Of a DNA stretch of 64,000 nt, positions 17,347-25,210 are shown in pieces; the stretch's first letter is position 1; the number at the start of each line of letters is the position of its first letter. The DNA is from JAJEFO01 sp009843725 (GTDB lineage: Bacteria > Pseudomonadota > Alphaproteobacteria > Rhodobacterales > Rhodobacteraceae): assembly GCA_965243215.1 (NCBI GenBank), contig CBDEUJ010000004.1, forward strand, positions 868,001 to 932,000. The letters are read 5' to 3'. The position numbers were made by a program, and so were the translations under genes. The notes under the pieces were generated by a model. It was given only the letters and a program-made list of their open reading frames with translations, ran no database searches and was not told the origin of the DNA.

Positions 17347-18108
17347 ATGATGAACCGCGCGCTCACGCTCAAGATCCTCTCCGCAGTGATCCTCTTCGGG
17401 GCTTGGGAAGTTGCCGGGCACATCCCCGTCAGCTTCGCCTTCCCGACTTTCCTGGAATCCATGGGAGCGCTCATGCGCATGATTGGCGACGGCACGATGC
17501 TCGACGCCTACGCCGAGACCCTGAGGCCCTTGGCCGTAGGCATAGCCATTTCGGCGTTTCTTGGCATTGCCATCGGCGTCTGGGTAGGACTGAGCCGGTT
17601 CTTCGACTGGCTGTTCTCGCCGATCTTCATTGTCATGCAGGCAGCTCCGCTTGCGGCGCTCATTCCCCTTCTGGTCCTTGCCTATGGCATCGGCCTGACC
17701 TCCAAGGTCCTGGTAGTGTGCATCATGGCGATGCCGGTCATCGTGCTCAACACGGCGGGAGCGGTTCGCAACACCCCGGATTCGATCAAGGAAATGGGAC
17801 GTTCCTATCTCGCAACGGACCTTGACGTCATCCTGAAGATCATCATTCCGGCCGCATCTCCCGTGATATTCGCCGGATTGCGCCTCGGCATTTCCGCCGG
17901 CTTCATCGGCGCCATACTGGCCGAGCTCAAGATCACGCCCACGGGCGTCGGCGACATCATCACGTACAGCCGTTCCATTGCCGACTATCCCAGCATGTAT
18001 GCGGCAATCTTCTCCATCATCCTTCTGGCAGTCCTGTTCCTGAACCTTCTGGAAAGGATTGAAGCCGTGCTCTTCAAAGGGAATCAACGTGGCTATGCCT
18101 CGGACTAG
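17347..18108 (+). CDS. ABC transporter permease (NitT/TauT type)
   Basis: Inner-membrane permease, 253 residues, about six transmembrane helices, of the BPD_transp_1 family. The coupling EAA-like loop is MGRSYLATDLDVILKIIIPA followed by ASPVIFAGLRLGISAGFIGA. The ATG pair at 17347 starts MMNRALTLKILSAV; an in-frame codon upstream lies inside the hairpin. Its end overlaps the ATPase start. It is one of two permeases in this operon and probably forms a heterodimer with the one encoded after the ATPase. Confidence 0.9.
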   Translation: MMNRALTLKILSAVILFGAWEVAGHIPVSFAFPTFLESMGALMRMIGDGTMLDAYAETLRPLAVGIAISAFLGIAIGVWVGLSRFFDWLFSPIFIVMQAAPLAALIPLLVLAYGIGLTSKVLVVCIMAMPVIVLNTAGAVRNTPDSIKEMGRSYLATDLDVILKIIIPAASPVIFAGLRLGISAGFIGAILAELKITPTGVGDIITYSRSIADYPSMYAAIFSIILLAVLFLNLLERIEAVLFKGNQRGYASD

Positions 18109-18904
18109 CGCTGCCGAGACGGAAACGGGCGCCACGGAGGACACGGCGTTCGAAATCGCTGTCTCCACGCGGAACATATCCAAGAACTTCGGCGACGTGG
18201 AAGCGTTGAACGACCTTTCGCTCGAGTTTCCGCTCGGCCAGTTGACGTCGCTCCTTGGCCCCTCGGGCTGCGGCAAGACAACGCTCCTGAAGATCATCGC
18301 CGGCCTGCTTGAACCGACGTCCGGGGAGGTCGAGGTAAACGGCCAGAAGGTCACAGGCCCGGGCCCGGACCGCGCGTTCGTCTTCCAGGACTTCGCCCTG
18401 CTGCCCTGGGCCAGCGTCTTGCGCAACGTGGCCTTCGGCCTGGAACTGCGTGGCGTGGCGCGCTCCGAGCGCGAGGCGATCGCCGAAAGCTACATCAGGC
18501 AGGTCGGCCTGGCCGGCTTCGAGAATGCCTATCCTCACGAGCTCTCAGGCGGCATGCGCCAGAGAGTCGGACTGGCACGCGCCCTTGCCGTCGACGCCGA
18601 GGTCCTGCTGATGGACGAACCGTTCTCGGCAGTCGACGAACAGACCCGACGGAAATTCCAGGAGGACCTGCTCGGCCTCGTGCAGGACCAGAAAAAGACC
18701 TTCATCTTCGTGACCCATTCGATCGAGGAAGCGGTCTACGTCTCGGACCAGGTCGCAATTCTGCTGCCCAGACCAAGCCGCGTCTCCGAAATCATCCGCC
18801 CCTCCAGCTTCCGCGGGAAGGGTGTCGACAACATTCGCCGCGATCCCGAGTATCTCGACATTGTGGACGAGATCTGGACCTCGCTGCGCCGCTACGTGGA
18901 ATGA
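18089..18904 (+). CDS. ABC transporter ATP-binding protein (NitT/TauT type)
   Basis: ATPase of the importer, about 271 residues. Walker A is LLGPSGCGKTTLLK, the Q-loop region VFQDFALLPWASV, the signature LSGGMRQRVGLARALA, and Walker B VLLMDEPFSAVDEQTRR; the switch histidine is in FVTHSIEEAV. The start may be the GTG at 18089, six bases after AAAGGG, or the ATG six bases later. It overlaps the 3' end of the first permease gene and is followed after 3 bp by the second permease. Confidence 0.93.
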   Translation: MAMPRTSAAETETGATEDTAFEIAVSTRNISKNFGDVEALNDLSLEFPLGQLTSLLGPSGCGKTTLLKIIAGLLEPTSGEVEVNGQKVTGPGPDRAFVFQDFALLPWASVLRNVAFGLELRGVARSEREAIAESYIRQVGLAGFENAYPHELSGGMRQRVGLARALAVDAEVLLMDEPFSAVDEQTRRKFQEDLLGLVQDQKKTFIFVTHSIEEAVYVSDQVAILLPRPSRVSEIIRPSSFRGKGVDNIRRDPEYLDIVDEIWTSLRRYVE

Positions 18905-18907
18905 CCG

Positions 18908-19660
18908 ATGACCCTCTTGGGATACCGCTTGCCAGGCATGTCTTCGCTGATCATCTGGGGCCTTCTGTGGGAAATTGTCGGCCAGTCCGGGCTGACGTTC
19001 TTCATCCCGCCGCTTTCGGAAGTCGTCGCGACCCTCTTCAGCGTCATTGGCACGGATGCCTTCCAGAAGGCTCTCGCAGAAACCGCCTATGCGTTCTGCG
19101 TGGGCGTTCTGTCCGCCATCTGCATCGGAATCCCGACAGGCATCCTGATGGGCAAGAACCGCCTGCTGGACGAATTGCTGCTGCCATGGGTGAACGTGTT
19201 CCTGAGCGCGCCGCTGACGGCTCTTGTGCCGGTTCTCATGGTCCTGTTCGGCTTCGGCATGAGAGCCATCATCATCACGACGACGCTGTTTGCCATCTGG
19301 ATCATCATTCTCAACGCCCGTGCAGGCGTGAAGCAGATCAACCGGTCATTGGTGGACATGGCGCGGAGCTTCGGCGCCTCCCCGATGGACGCGTTCTTCA
19401 AGGTGTACCTGTGGGCCGCGCTTCCGGAGATTCTCGGCGGCATACGAATCGGCATCATTCGCGCCGTCAAGGGCGTCATCATCGGGCAACTGCTGATTTC
19501 CATCGTCGGCTTCGGCGCATTGTTCGAGCTCTACGCAGCGAATTTCCTCATGGGGCATTTCTGGGCCGTACTGATCGTCCTGTTTGCGCTCGCATTCACG
19601 ATTTCGGAGATTCTGGCCTATCTTGAGCGCAGGGTTTCATACTACGCCGCCAAACGGTAA
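18908..19660 (+). CDS. ABC transporter permease (NitT/TauT type), second subunit
   Basis: Second inner-membrane permease, 250 residues, with the BPD_transp_1 fold and the coupling loop VDMARSFGASPMDAFFKVYL. It begins 3 bp after the ATPase stop and ends the operon. It differs from the first permease, so the transporter is a heterodimer or uses alternative permeases. A decayed relative of this gene, carrying an internal deletion, is present at about 25.94-26.05 kb. Confidence 0.9.
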   Translation: MTLLGYRLPGMSSLIIWGLLWEIVGQSGLTFFIPPLSEVVATLFSVIGTDAFQKALAETAYAFCVGVLSAICIGIPTGILMGKNRLLDELLLPWVNVFLSAPLTALVPVLMVLFGFGMRAIIITTTLFAIWIIILNARAGVKQINRSLVDMARSFGASPMDAFFKVYLWAALPEILGGIRIGIIRAVKGVIIGQLLISIVGFGALFELYAANFLMGHFWAVLIVLFALAFTISEILAYLERRVSYYAAKR

Positions 19661-19737
19661 CGCGCCACGATCAGGTCGACGCACTCTTCCCATTCGCCGG
19701 ACCGCCGCCCACAGGACCTGGGATGCGGATTGAGCGT

Positions 19738-19857
19738 TCATGTCCTACTTGATCTCATGCAGCGAGCGCGGGCGGCCACGGCGATGTCCGGAAGAAGGCT
19801 GAACGTCGTCCGGCAGTCTCGGCAGTGGAGCCGGGTGGTGAGCGTCCGGACCGGTCT
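19738..19857 (-). pseudogene. possible zinc-ribbon transposase fragment
   Basis: A 39-residue minus-strand stretch reads RLHCRDCRTTFSLLPD, resembling the zinc-ribbon segment (RYRCRDCGRTFSLLP type) at the start of several transposases. No HTH or catalytic domain follows, and the upstream cysteine pair is missing. It lies in the 205-bp gap after the NitT/TauT operon, which otherwise shows nothing. Confidence 0.35.
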
Positions 19858-19865
19858 TCGCGCAT

Positions 19866-20495
19866 TCAGCCAGCGGGCTCGCGACCCGAGCCCGGACTTT
19901 CCCGTTTCCGGGCGCAGATAAGCAACGCGGCACCCAGCAGTTTCCGGGAATCGTCGAAGACTGCCGGACGTTCGCCGCGCCAGCGGTCGTAGAGCCGGTG
20001 TGGAGATGGGGCTCCTGCCTCCGCCGCCTCAAGCGCCTGTCCCGCTTCGGTGACGAAGCCGGCGACCCGCGCCCGCATGTTGGCTTCGTACGTCTCCCTG
20101 TGCCGGGTTTCCATCCTCAGGTGAAAGAGCGAACTGCGCACGCGCGGCCGGAATTCGATCCCGTCGATCACCTCAGGCACATCGGCCCAGAGCCTGCGCG
20201 CGTGCGCGTAGTGCCTGGATGCGCGGCCGAACCGGCCCGCCTCCATGGCAATGAACCCGACGTTGGCGATGCTGGTCGCAATGCGCGGGTCGCCGCGGCG
20301 GAAGAAAAGACGCGCGAGATACCATGCGAAGAGGAATCGCCTGCGCGCGAGCGAAACATCGCCATTCGCCCACGCGGCATTGCCACACTCCTGCCAACGC
20401 TCCCACAGGACGTCCGAGCGCCGCCAGCCGGCGGAGCATGCCGCCCGCCATTCGGCACTGCGTGCATCAGATTCCGAGGTACGCCGCGCGGACAT
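19866..20495 (-). CDS. TPR-like helical-repeat protein coupled to livF
   Basis: Hypothetical protein of 209 residues. The central part looks like tetratricopeptide helices: QECGNAAWANGDVSLARRRF, DPRIATSIANVGFIAMEAGR and FGRASRHYAHARRLWADVPE. It continues with RSSLFHLRMETRHRETYEAN, a segment I associate with small TPR proteins encoded beside amide or urea-type importers in alphaproteobacteria (from memory, not checked). No signal peptide is seen. The only good start is an ATG 29 bp inside the end of livF, so it is translationally coupled as the last gene of the importer operon. Function unknown; a scaffold or regulator of the downstream enzyme is possible. Confidence 0.7.
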   Translation of the reverse strand: MSARRTSESDARSAEWRAACSAGWRRSDVLWERWQECGNAAWANGDVSLARRRFLFAWYLARLFFRRGDPRIATSIANVGFIAMEAGRFGRASRHYAHARRLWADVPEVIDGIEFRPRVRSSLFHLRMETRHRETYEANMRARVAGFVTEAGQALEAAEAGAPSPHRLYDRWRGERPAVFDDSRKLLGAALLICARKRESPGSGREPAG

Positions 20496-21174
20496 GTTCG
20501 TTATCGTGCAGTTCGTCTGCCGGACCTTCCAGAGCCAGCGACCCCGTTTCAAGGACATATGCGTAATCCGCGAGCTCGAGTGCCAGTTCCGCGTTCTGTT
20601 CGACGAGGATGACCGGCACGCCCTGAGCATTGATTTCACCGATGATCCTCGCGATTTCCTCGACGATCTTCGGCGCAAGGCCCATGGACGGTTCGTCCAT
20701 CAAGAGGAGCTTCGGCCTCGTCATGAGGGCACGGCCGATCGCCAGCATCTGCTGTTCGCCTCCGGACATGGTCTTGGCCAGCTGCGTTCGCCGCTCGAGA
20801 AGCAGCGGAAACCGGTCGTAGACCGCTTCCAGGTCCCGTTGGACCGCTTCCCTTTCCCGACGCAGGAATGCTCCGGTACGGAGGTTTTCCTCGACGGTCA
20901 GATCCGGGAATATGCGCCGTCCCTCCGGCACGTGGGCGATGCCACGGGCGACGATCCGATCGGGGGCCAGGTTGTCGATCCGTTCTCCGGCGAAATGAAT
21001 CTCACCTTCACGGACCCTTGTCAGGCCTGAGATCGCCCGCAGGGTCGTCGTCTTCCCCGCGCCGTTGCTTCCGATGATGGTGACGATCCGACCGTCAGGA
21101 ACCTCGAGCGAGATGTCGCGGACCGCCGATACCTTGCCGTAGGCCACGGCCACGGCTCTCAGCTCAAGCAACAT
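20467..21174 (-). CDS. livF: branched-chain-amino-acid-type ABC transporter ATP-binding protein LivF
   Basis: ATPase, 235 residues. It has Walker A IIGSNGAGKTTTLRAI, Q-loop VPEGRRIFPDLTVEENL, signature MSGGEQQMLAIGRALM and Walker B LLLMDEPSMGLAPKIVEEI, the LivF-specific form. The start MLLELRAVAVAYG is preferred; the longer in-frame start falls well inside livG. It overlaps livG by 11 bp. Transporters of this family carry amino acids, urea, short amides or aromatic acids; see the binding protein for the limits on substrate. Confidence 0.94.
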   Translation of the reverse strand: MLLELRAVAVAYGKVSAVRDISLEVPDGRIVTIIGSNGAGKTTTLRAISGLTRVREGEIHFAGERIDNLAPDRIVARGIAHVPEGRRIFPDLTVEENLRTGAFLRREREAVQRDLEAVYDRFPLLLERRTQLAKTMSGGEQQMLAIGRALMTRPKLLLMDEPSMGLAPKIVEEIARIIGEINAQGVPVILVEQNAELALELADYAYVLETGSLALEGPADELHDNEHVRAAYLGI

Positions 21175-21934
21175 GGCGTGCACCTCCGAGGTAGGCCTCG
21201 ATGACGTCCGGGTGGTGGCGGATTTCCTGCGGATTGCCTTCGGCAAGAAGCCTTCCGAAACTCATGCAGGTGATCCGGTCGCAAAGCCCCATTATCGCGT
21301 GCATGTCGTGCTCGACGAGGAGAATCGTGACGCCGGTGTTCCTGATCTTGACCATCAGTTCCATCATCCTGCGGGTCTCTTCCGGATTCATTCCCGTGAA
21401 GGGTTCATCAAGAAGCACCACGTCGGGGCGCGCCGCCAGCGCAACCGCCATTCCCAGCGCCCTCTGATGGCCGTGGGGAAGATCGCCAGCCAGCTCGTCG
21501 GCCAGCCTGGAGAGCCCGAAGAAGTCAAGCGCTTCCTCCGCACGGGCCCGAGCCGCGCGGCGGTTCGCCTTGTCCACCCCTGCCATCGCGGCGAAGATGT
21601 TCGGCGGAAAGCTCATGTGGGTTCCGACCAGCGCGTTCTCCAGGACCGAGAGCTCGGCAAAGAGCGTCGAGTGCTGAAAGGTGCGAACGACGCCGCGCCG
21701 GGCGACTTCGTGCATCCTGAGCCCGGAAATCGTTTCGCCGCGCAGCCGGACTTCGCCGCCGGCCGGCTTGTAGAAACCCGATACGACGTTGAAGGTGGTC
21801 GTCTTGCCCGCGCCGTTCGGGCCGATCAATCCGTGAATCGCGCCACGCTCGACCTCGAACGAAAGGCGGTCGATAGCCGTAAGCCCGCCGAAGCGCATGG
21901 TCAGTTCATCGATCTCGAGAATGGGAGGGGCCAT
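21164..21934 (-). CDS. livG: branched-chain-amino-acid-type ABC transporter ATP-binding protein LivG
   Basis: ATPase, 256 residues. Walker A is LIGPNGAGKTTTFNVVSGFY, and the LivG-typical RRGVVRTFQHSTLFAELSVL contains the Q-loop. The signature is LPHGHQRALGMAVALAARPD and Walker B VVLLDEPFTGMNPEETR. It pairs with LivF as the heterodimeric motor. It begins 8 bp after livM and overlaps livF. Confidence 0.94.
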   Translation of the reverse strand: MAPPILEIDELTMRFGGLTAIDRLSFEVERGAIHGLIGPNGAGKTTTFNVVSGFYKPAGGEVRLRGETISGLRMHEVARRGVVRTFQHSTLFAELSVLENALVGTHMSFPPNIFAAMAGVDKANRRAARARAEEALDFFGLSRLADELAGDLPHGHQRALGMAVALAARPDVVLLDEPFTGMNPEETRRMMELMVKIRNTGVTILLVEHDMHAIMGLCDRITCMSFGRLLAEGNPQEIRHHPDVIEAYLGGARHVA

Positions 21935-21942
21935 CTGTCACG

Positions 21943-22941
21943 CTACTCCGTGGCCTCGGTTTCGCCGGTCATCTTCCTGTTCGCGTTTCGCCTGGAAAGC
22001 GCGCCACGGACGAGGCTCTCCAGACCCTTGGGCATGAACAGCACCGAAAGGATCATGATGAGTCCGTATATGAGCGGCCGCATCTGCTCGAATCCCGCCT
22101 CGCGCAGCACGATCTCGTTCAATACGGTGAGAACCACGCAGCCGAGGATCGGCCCGTAGAAGGTTGCGGTTCCGCCGACGATCGTCCAGGTCAGCACGAA
22201 CACCATTTGCTCCACGTCGAAGCTGTTGGGGTTGATTGTGCCGATGTAGTGAGCCAGGAGCGCGCCCGACAGCCCTGCGAACCCCGAGGCGAGAACAAAG
22301 GCGAGCGTGCGGTAGGCCCGTACGTTGACGCCGGACGCCTCCGCGAGCCTGTCCTGCCAGTGGACCGCGTGGAAGGTGAGTCCGACGGGTGAGCGCTCGA
22401 TCCTCCACATGACCCAGAGCGACACCCCGACCACCGCCAGTGCAAAGTAGTAGTAGCTGATCGGCTCAAAGAAATCGAAGGCATAGACGCCGATGTCGAA
22501 GTCCGGCATCGGGTCGATCTTCTTTATGCCCTTGGGACCGCCGAAGGGCTCCCGGAACCGCTTCCAGAGCAAACGTATGATCTCGCCGGCGGCGAAGCTG
22601 CCGATCAGGAAGTAGAAGCCCTTCATGCGGAACAGCGGAAAACTGAGGGCCAGCGCGACCATCGCCGCCGTGCCGGCCCCGAGGAGCATCGCTGCCGGCA
22701 CGTAGATGCCGAGGCGCTTGGACAGCAGCGCCGAGGCATAGGCCCCGACTCCCATGATCACCACGTGACCGAGCGACCACTCGCCGGTGAGGGTAAGGAG
22801 CCTGTAGGATGCAACGACCAGGACGTTGATGGTCAGGAAGACCAGGATTTCCTGCTGCGAGAAGCTCAGCGCATGGGGCAGTGCGAGCAGGATCGCCCCG
22901 AACCCGAGAAGCGCTGCGAGTTTCGTCACCGGACTATGCAC
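21943..22941 (-). CDS. livM: branched-chain-amino-acid-type ABC transporter permease LivM
   Basis: Inner-membrane permease, 332 residues, with eight to ten hydrophobic segments and LivM-family features such as LTLTGEWSLGHVVIMGVGAY near residue 48 and SGFAGLSGALLAHYIGTINP near residue 225. The start overlaps the livH stop by 8 bp. The short charged C-terminus (RRNANRKMTGETEATE) is unremarkable. Confidence 0.92.
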   Translation of the reverse strand: MHSPVTKLAALLGFGAILLALPHALSFSQQEILVFLTINVLVVASYRLLTLTGEWSLGHVVIMGVGAYASALLSKRLGIYVPAAMLLGAGTAAMVALALSFPLFRMKGFYFLIGSFAAGEIIRLLWKRFREPFGGPKGIKKIDPMPDFDIGVYAFDFFEPISYYYFALAVVGVSLWVMWRIERSPVGLTFHAVHWQDRLAEASGVNVRAYRTLAFVLASGFAGLSGALLAHYIGTINPNSFDVEQMVFVLTWTIVGGTATFYGPILGCVVLTVLNEIVLREAGFEQMRPLIYGLIMILSVLFMPKGLESLVRGALSRRNANRKMTGETEATE

Positions 22942-23803
22942 GATCCGCTGACCCGAAGAGCCCGGTGGGCTTGACGATCAGCACGGCCAACAGCAGCAGC
23001 AAGCCAACGATGTCGGCGATGACCCCGTCGAAGAAGGTGGTGACGAAGGTGTGAACGAAGGCATAGGCAACAGCCACGATGACGGCACCCTCGAGCGATC
23101 CGATGCCGCCGACGATGATCACGATGAAGGCGGTGACGATCACCGAATGGCCCATGTGCGGATTGACCGAAATCAGGGGCGCGGTCAGGGCACCCGCGAC
23201 GCCTGCGAGGGCCGCGCCGATGAACATCGCGATTCGCGCGGTCTGGTTGATCGAGATCCCCTGCAGTGCCGCCGCTTCCGGGTCCTGGGCGCTGGCGCGA
23301 AGCGCCCAGCCGAAGCGGGTCTTCTTGAGGAATGCCCAGAGGCTTGCGAGAAGGACCACGGCAGCGAGGATCACGGCCAGCCTGAAAACGGGAAGCCTGA
23401 CCTTTTCGGTGATGACAATGACGTCCTGCGTCACGGGTGGCACGTGCTCCATGCGCACGCCGAAGCCCATGGACACAAGGGCCTGCAGGATCATGAGGAA
23501 ACCGATCGAGGCAACGAGCCCGCCAAGCGGATTGTCGCGGAGCGGTCGAAAGAACGCGCGTTCCATGCCAAGGCCCACGATTCCGACGAATGTCATCCCG
23601 ACCGCCACCGCGACCAGGTACGGCAAGTTCCAGTCCGCATAAACCGCGACGATCGCGTATGCGCCCAGCATGAAGAGTTCGCCATGGGCGAAGTTGATCA
23701 CACCCATGACGCCAAAAATCAGGACGAGGCCGACGGCCACGAGCGCAGTGTAGCTGGCGGCGTAAAGGGCGTTCAGCCCGGTCTGCGCGAGAAGTTCAAT
23801 CAT
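22934..23803 (-). CDS. livH: branched-chain-amino-acid-type ABC transporter permease LivH
   Basis: Inner-membrane permease, 289 residues, with family motifs YAASYTALVAVGLVLIFGVM, GVINFAHGELFMLGAY and VIIVGGIGSLEGAVIVAVAY. It forms the translocation pore with LivM. It is separated from the binding-protein gene by 99 bp containing two hairpins, and is otherwise tightly packed with livMGF. Confidence 0.93.
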   Translation of the reverse strand: MIELLAQTGLNALYAASYTALVAVGLVLIFGVMGVINFAHGELFMLGAYAIVAVYADWNLPYLVAVAVGMTFVGIVGLGMERAFFRPLRDNPLGGLVASIGFLMILQALVSMGFGVRMEHVPPVTQDVIVITEKVRLPVFRLAVILAAVVLLASLWAFLKKTRFGWALRASAQDPEAAALQGISINQTARIAMFIGAALAGVAGALTAPLISVNPHMGHSVIVTAFIVIIVGGIGSLEGAVIVAVAYAFVHTFVTTFFDGVIADIVGLLLLLAVLIVKPTGLFGSADRA

Positions 23804-23833
23804 CGTCGTGCAGCAGGTTCAGTCCGGAGTTTC

Positions 23834-23886
23834 GGGCGGAGCGCAGGGAGAAACGCACCGCCCTTGGGGACATCGCGGAGCGATGT
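23834..23886 (-). terminator. tandem hairpins between binding-protein gene and livH
   Basis: Reading on the minus strand after the binding-protein stop, a perfect stem ACATCGC-n3-GCGATGT is followed by a GC stem GGGCGG...CCGCCC with additional pairing inside. There is no T-run. This resembles the mRNA-protecting or attenuating hairpins found after binding-protein genes in importer operons. Confidence 0.45.
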
Positions 23887-23902
23887 TGTGCGATATCCCC
23901 CC

Positions 23903-25210
23903 TTAAGTCCGCTGGTTCCACATCTGCCCGTAGGCGAACATGTGCTTCTTCAGCAGTTCACCGTGCTTGGCGTACCAATCGGGAATCGAGCGGAATTCCT
24001 TGATCGTCGCCTTGCCGCCCTCGATGACGACGACGGGCCAGTTGCCGACGAGGGCGTTGTCGATCCCGAACAGATCCTTGCCCCACCAGTCCGCTTCGCC
24101 GAAGGCGTGGAGACCGGTGCCCCCCTCCTTCATCGCTGCGAGGACCGCATCCGGTTCGACCGAACCGGCCTTCTCCGCACCTGCCTTCCAGAGATCCATG
24201 ATGGAGGCGTACTCCCAGCTGACCGCTCCCCATTGGTCAGCTCCGTAGCGAGATGCGTACTCCGCATAGAACTCGTTCGGCATCTGGAAGTTGATGCTCT
24301 CGTCATTCAGCGCCGGATCGTCGAAATCCGGGAACTGGAAGACAAAGCCTTCCATGAACTCCTCGGAGGTCTTGGCAACGATCTGCTGGTAGAAGTCGGC
24401 GGTGCAGGAGATCACCTGTCCCCCGTAGCCCTGCTGGAATAGTTGTTCACAGATCGGGTGGACGTAGTCCGCGTAGCAAGTGTCGAGGCAGACGATGTCC
24501 GGATTGCCGGATATCAACCGCGTCACCACCGGTGCGAAGTCCGTGGTCGCCGGGTCAAAGAGCAAGGGGGCGTCCTGCATCTCAATGCCCGCAGCCTCGA
24601 ACGCAGCCAGGTATGTCGCAACCGAAGGCAGTCCAAGGGCGTCGTCCTGTGCGCACATGACAGCAGTCTTCAGTTCCGGCATGTTGTTCGCCAGCCACTC
24701 TACGCCGGTTACGTTGTAGATCGGGTGCACCTCGCACGGCGCGATCAGGGTCGTCGTGTCAGGCGAGAGATCCGATGGCAGCAGGGTCGAGAACAGCATG
24801 CCGGTCCTGTCAGCCACGGGTTGCGCACCGGGCCAGGTGTCACCACCCAGCATCATGATGAACTTGACCCCGTCCTCGCGGATCAGCTTGGTCGCGCCGG
24901 TCCTTGCCTTGGCCGGATCGTACTCGTTGTCGTAAGCCACGAACTCAACGGCATGTGCCTCGCCTCCGATGTTGATGCCTCCGGCCGCGTTTATCCACTC
25001 TCCCCAGATCAGGCATCCATCGAGGCCGGGCTTGCCCCACGCTGCCACCGGGCCGGTCAAGGGAGCGAGAAACCCGATCTTGACCACCTTGTCCTGCGCG
25101 AACGCCGTACTCGGCAGGATCGTCGCCGCCGCCGCGGACCCCGCTACAGCTGCGCCTGAACCCAGCAGGCTGCGGCGGGTAAGAACGTCTTTGAACATCT
25201 TGGCAACCAT
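23903..25210 (-). CDS. ABC transporter substrate-binding protein, LivK/urea-amide type, Tat signal
   Basis: Periplasmic binding protein, 435 residues, of the Peripla_BP_6 family. It has a twin-arginine leader (LTRRSLLGSGAAVAGSAAAA) and a mature start near QDKVVKIGFLAPLTGPVAAW. The body contains YDNEYDPAKARTGATKLIRE and MMLGGDTWPGAQPVADRTGM, similar to binding proteins for amides, urea or aromatic compounds rather than classical leucine-binding proteins (impression only). A strong AGGAGGAAACAAG ribosome site precedes the ATG. It is first in the operon with livHMGF and the TPR-like gene. Confidence 0.9.
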   Translation of the reverse strand: MVAKMFKDVLTRRSLLGSGAAVAGSAAAATILPSTAFAQDKVVKIGFLAPLTGPVAAWGKPGLDGCLIWGEWINAAGGINIGGEAHAVEFVAYDNEYDPAKARTGATKLIREDGVKFIMMLGGDTWPGAQPVADRTGMLFSTLLPSDLSPDTTTLIAPCEVHPIYNVTGVEWLANNMPELKTAVMCAQDDALGLPSVATYLAAFEAAGIEMQDAPLLFDPATTDFAPVVTRLISGNPDIVCLDTCYADYVHPICEQLFQQGYGGQVISCTADFYQQIVAKTSEEFMEGFVFQFPDFDDPALNDESINFQMPNEFYAEYASRYGADQWGAVSWEYASIMDLWKAGAEKAGSVEPDAVLAAMKEGGTGLHAFGEADWWGKDLFGIDNALVGNWPVVVIEGGKATIKEFRSIPDWYAKHGELLKKHMFAYGQMWNQRT

